Source: Phytophthora colocasiae (Eukaryota; Oomycota; Peronosporomycetes; Peronosporales; Peronosporaceae). From it: a stretch of 64,000 nt of DNA. The DNA lies in NCBI GenBank assembly GCA_018806915.1, contig JAGKQI010000058.1, positions 557,830 to 621,829 of the forward strand, given 5' to 3'. The notes below the pieces were generated by a model. The model saw only the letters and a program-made list of their open reading frames with translations, was not told the DNA's origin and did not search any database. Positions 62,295 to 64,000 of the stretch are shown in pieces. How positions within the stretch are numbered: the stretch's first letter is position 1; the number at the start of each line of letters is the position of its first letter. Position numbers and translations under genes: made by a program.

Positions 62295-63686
62295 TGTGGT
62301 GGAGCGGATCTGGCCAAAATCTGGTTGAGGCCGATCGCGATCGCCACTTGCGCCCAGACACCGACTAACGGAGGGGGTCCCCCGATGATCCGTGATCTTG
62401 TTGCGTGTAGTGTTCACCTTGTGTACCCGTCGGTAGGCGGGTTACGCTCTTCCAGGTAACTTCTGAAGATGTCTTGGGACGAGAAGAATGTCTTGGGTGA
62501 CGCAGGGGTGGTGAGATAGCGTAGAATACTTCCACTCTACCTCGGAGGGTTGATCCGGAGTCACAGGCGAGTTCTCGAAGCCTTGATCCGATATCGCCTG
62601 ATCTTCGATCCAGGTCTTCCAAGGGTCAATGTTCGGGATCCCCTGATCCCTTCCTTTACGATGCTTGCCGCTTCCTATAGCGGGTGTCTTGATGGGTTGA
62701 GAGTCGACCCAGAGATCGTCAGGCCAAGCAGCCAATTCCTTCCGATCCGTAGTTCTGCACGTAAAAGGATAGATCACTAGATAGAGTAAAACTGGCCAAT
62801 GTATTATCCAGTGAATTAACCTCTATGCTAGATCCGCTTCTCACTTACCTTCTTGATGCTGAGTAGGCCAATGTAATTCCCAGTTCCAGTCTTGGATGGA
62901 AGAGGCACTTGTGAGGTCAAGAGCCAAATTCGATTCTGTTTATGAATTTGTTATTCTATGTCTACTAGTCCCATCCTCATCTGCTATCCTACGATTACCT
63001 GACTTGTCCGGCTACACAGCTGCCCCTCAGATCACTTCGATCTCGATCTCACTAACCCCTGATCGCCGATCTCGATCTGCCGATCTGGCGATCAGCCGAA
63101 TCTGTCGATCGGCGATCAGCCGATCTCGATCAACGGCTCATCTCGGTCATCTCGATCTTGGTCCACCGTCTTGAACAATGATCTCCCGATCAGCAGCCTT
63201 CATACTTGATCTCGCGCGTGCCTGTGTCGTCGACATTTCAGGTCTTGAGCTTCCCGGACTTGATCCACCCACTCCCCATGCGACTAACAATGCCATCAGG
63301 TCCCCTCGGCAGCATCCTCACGGTTATGTTGTCACCGGCCCTACCATAGATCGCACCGGTCCCGACCCTCTGCTGCCTTGATCTCGCCTTCTCCATGCGA
63401 TCTCAGGCAAGGCGCCCTTTTCTCCTCCGACCCTGAGCCGCCACACGCGGGAAGCCGCACGGCAGGTTCCCCACTCACTTAGTCTCACTCCGACCCAAGA
63501 CGCCATCCATTCATCGCTGGCGAGATCCAGATGAACATCGATCTGGATCCATTCGTCAGCCATCGTTCGCGCAATCTGGGGTCATCAACTGACATCTTGC
63601 TTCGCCAGAGGCCCCTGTCGCTTGATCCGACTCTCTCTGGGCCTGACGTTGCCTTTTCTCGGATTTCTTATTCGCGCTTCACCACA
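62295..63686. mobile_element. TG...CA-bounded 1392-bp segment (solo-LTR-like or TIR element)
   Basis: Begins TGTGGTGGAGCG at 62295 and ends with the reverse complement CGCTTCACCACA at 63675-63686 (one mismatch in 12). It replaces 2165 bp of Gypsy copy 3 (RT to gag). It has no convincing gene and is rich in GATC/CGATC steps, especially 63035-63130. No target duplication is seen. Confidence 0.55.
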
Positions 63687-64000
63687 CGTGACCGCACGCG
63701 ATACGCCTGGTTAGGCGGAGCAAACACTTGCGTGAGCTTGGCCTTTAGCTCGCCTCAAGTAGGGAAGGCCGCTTCCACCGACGTCCCAAACGTCAAAGCC
63801 CATTCTCGTGCTCGTCCTTCGAGCTTGGAGATGGCAAACGCCACGCGTTGGCCCTCCAACTGGAGCATGGCAGCCCCCATGGCCATTTCGACCTCTCGGG
63901 TCCACAACAGGAGGTTCTCCTCCTTCCATGGAAGGTCTTCACGCTGAGCGTGACGGGCTTAGCTCTCGGAGCAGGGGTAGCCCCTTTTACATTCCGCTGA
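63687..64000 (-). pseudogene. Gypsy Gag fragment (copy 3)
   Basis: Matches 57500-57813 of copy 2, with small indels (for example near 63916-63925). It is the continuation of copy 3 beyond the TG...CA segment and runs off the right edge. Confidence 0.8.

Overview
The window reads as nuclear DNA of an oomycete, most like Phytophthora. The genes are compact and mostly short of introns. Introns are 50-230 bp with GTACGT/GTAAGT donors and CTAAC/CTAAT branch sites. Intergenic gaps are small, and an FYVE-GAF fusion and oomycete-type Ty3/Gypsy and LINE elements are present. No organelle, bacterial or viral block was seen.

Region 1 (1-38,200) is gene-rich. In order it holds: a left-edge unknown gene; FCF1 (18S rRNA processing); a CD2BP2/LIN1-like GYF protein (U5 snRNP); a CUE-domain protein; a folate-receptor-like membrane protein; the complex I subunit NDUFB7; LSM12; two tandem ZupT-like ZIP metal transporters; a small membrane protein; a pfkB sugar kinase; a patatin-like lipase; a Ser/Pro/Lys-rich protein; the mitochondrial ABC transporter ATM1; a five-helix leucine-rich-repeat protein; two tandem secreted EEP-fold nucleases/phosphatases; a 1943-residue TPR-like protein; the class III PI3-kinase VPS34; and an FYVE-GAF protein. 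VPS34 makes PI3P and FYVE domains bind it, so the last two may be linked functionally; this is inference. Many neighbours are divergent with short shared promoters (FCF1/CD2BP2-like 192 bp; pfkB/patatin 86 bp) or convergent (TPR-like/VPS34, 88 bp). Exon joins were made by eye from splice signals and frame.

Region 2 (38,200-64,000) is a nested pile of mobile elements with a readable history. An unclassified repeat, which also exists as a simpler copy at about 7,485-7,996, was interrupted by a hAT-like element with a BED zinc finger. A 6.8-kb LINE (39,786-46,633) with a 28-nt A-tail and a 13-bp target duplication then entered it, and a Ty3/Gypsy chromovirus lies in or beside the rest. The Gypsy array has three LTRs of 420-424 bp, one full-length but broken element (51,085-58,470) and two partial copies. 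About 4.25 kb, starting inside the 5' end of the LINE, is present twice in tandem; the second unit still carries 16 bp of LINE end at its junction.

The most notable points are: an OTU-like cysteine protease domain at the start of LINE ORF2; an identical in-frame TGA in the RT of all three Gypsy copies; a protease active site altered from D-S/T-G to D-W-G; palindromic junctions around the hAT-like segment; and a 1392-bp TG...CA segment replacing 2.2 kb of one Gypsy copy. No clearly new multi-gene system was found; the retroelement features are the best candidates for novelty.
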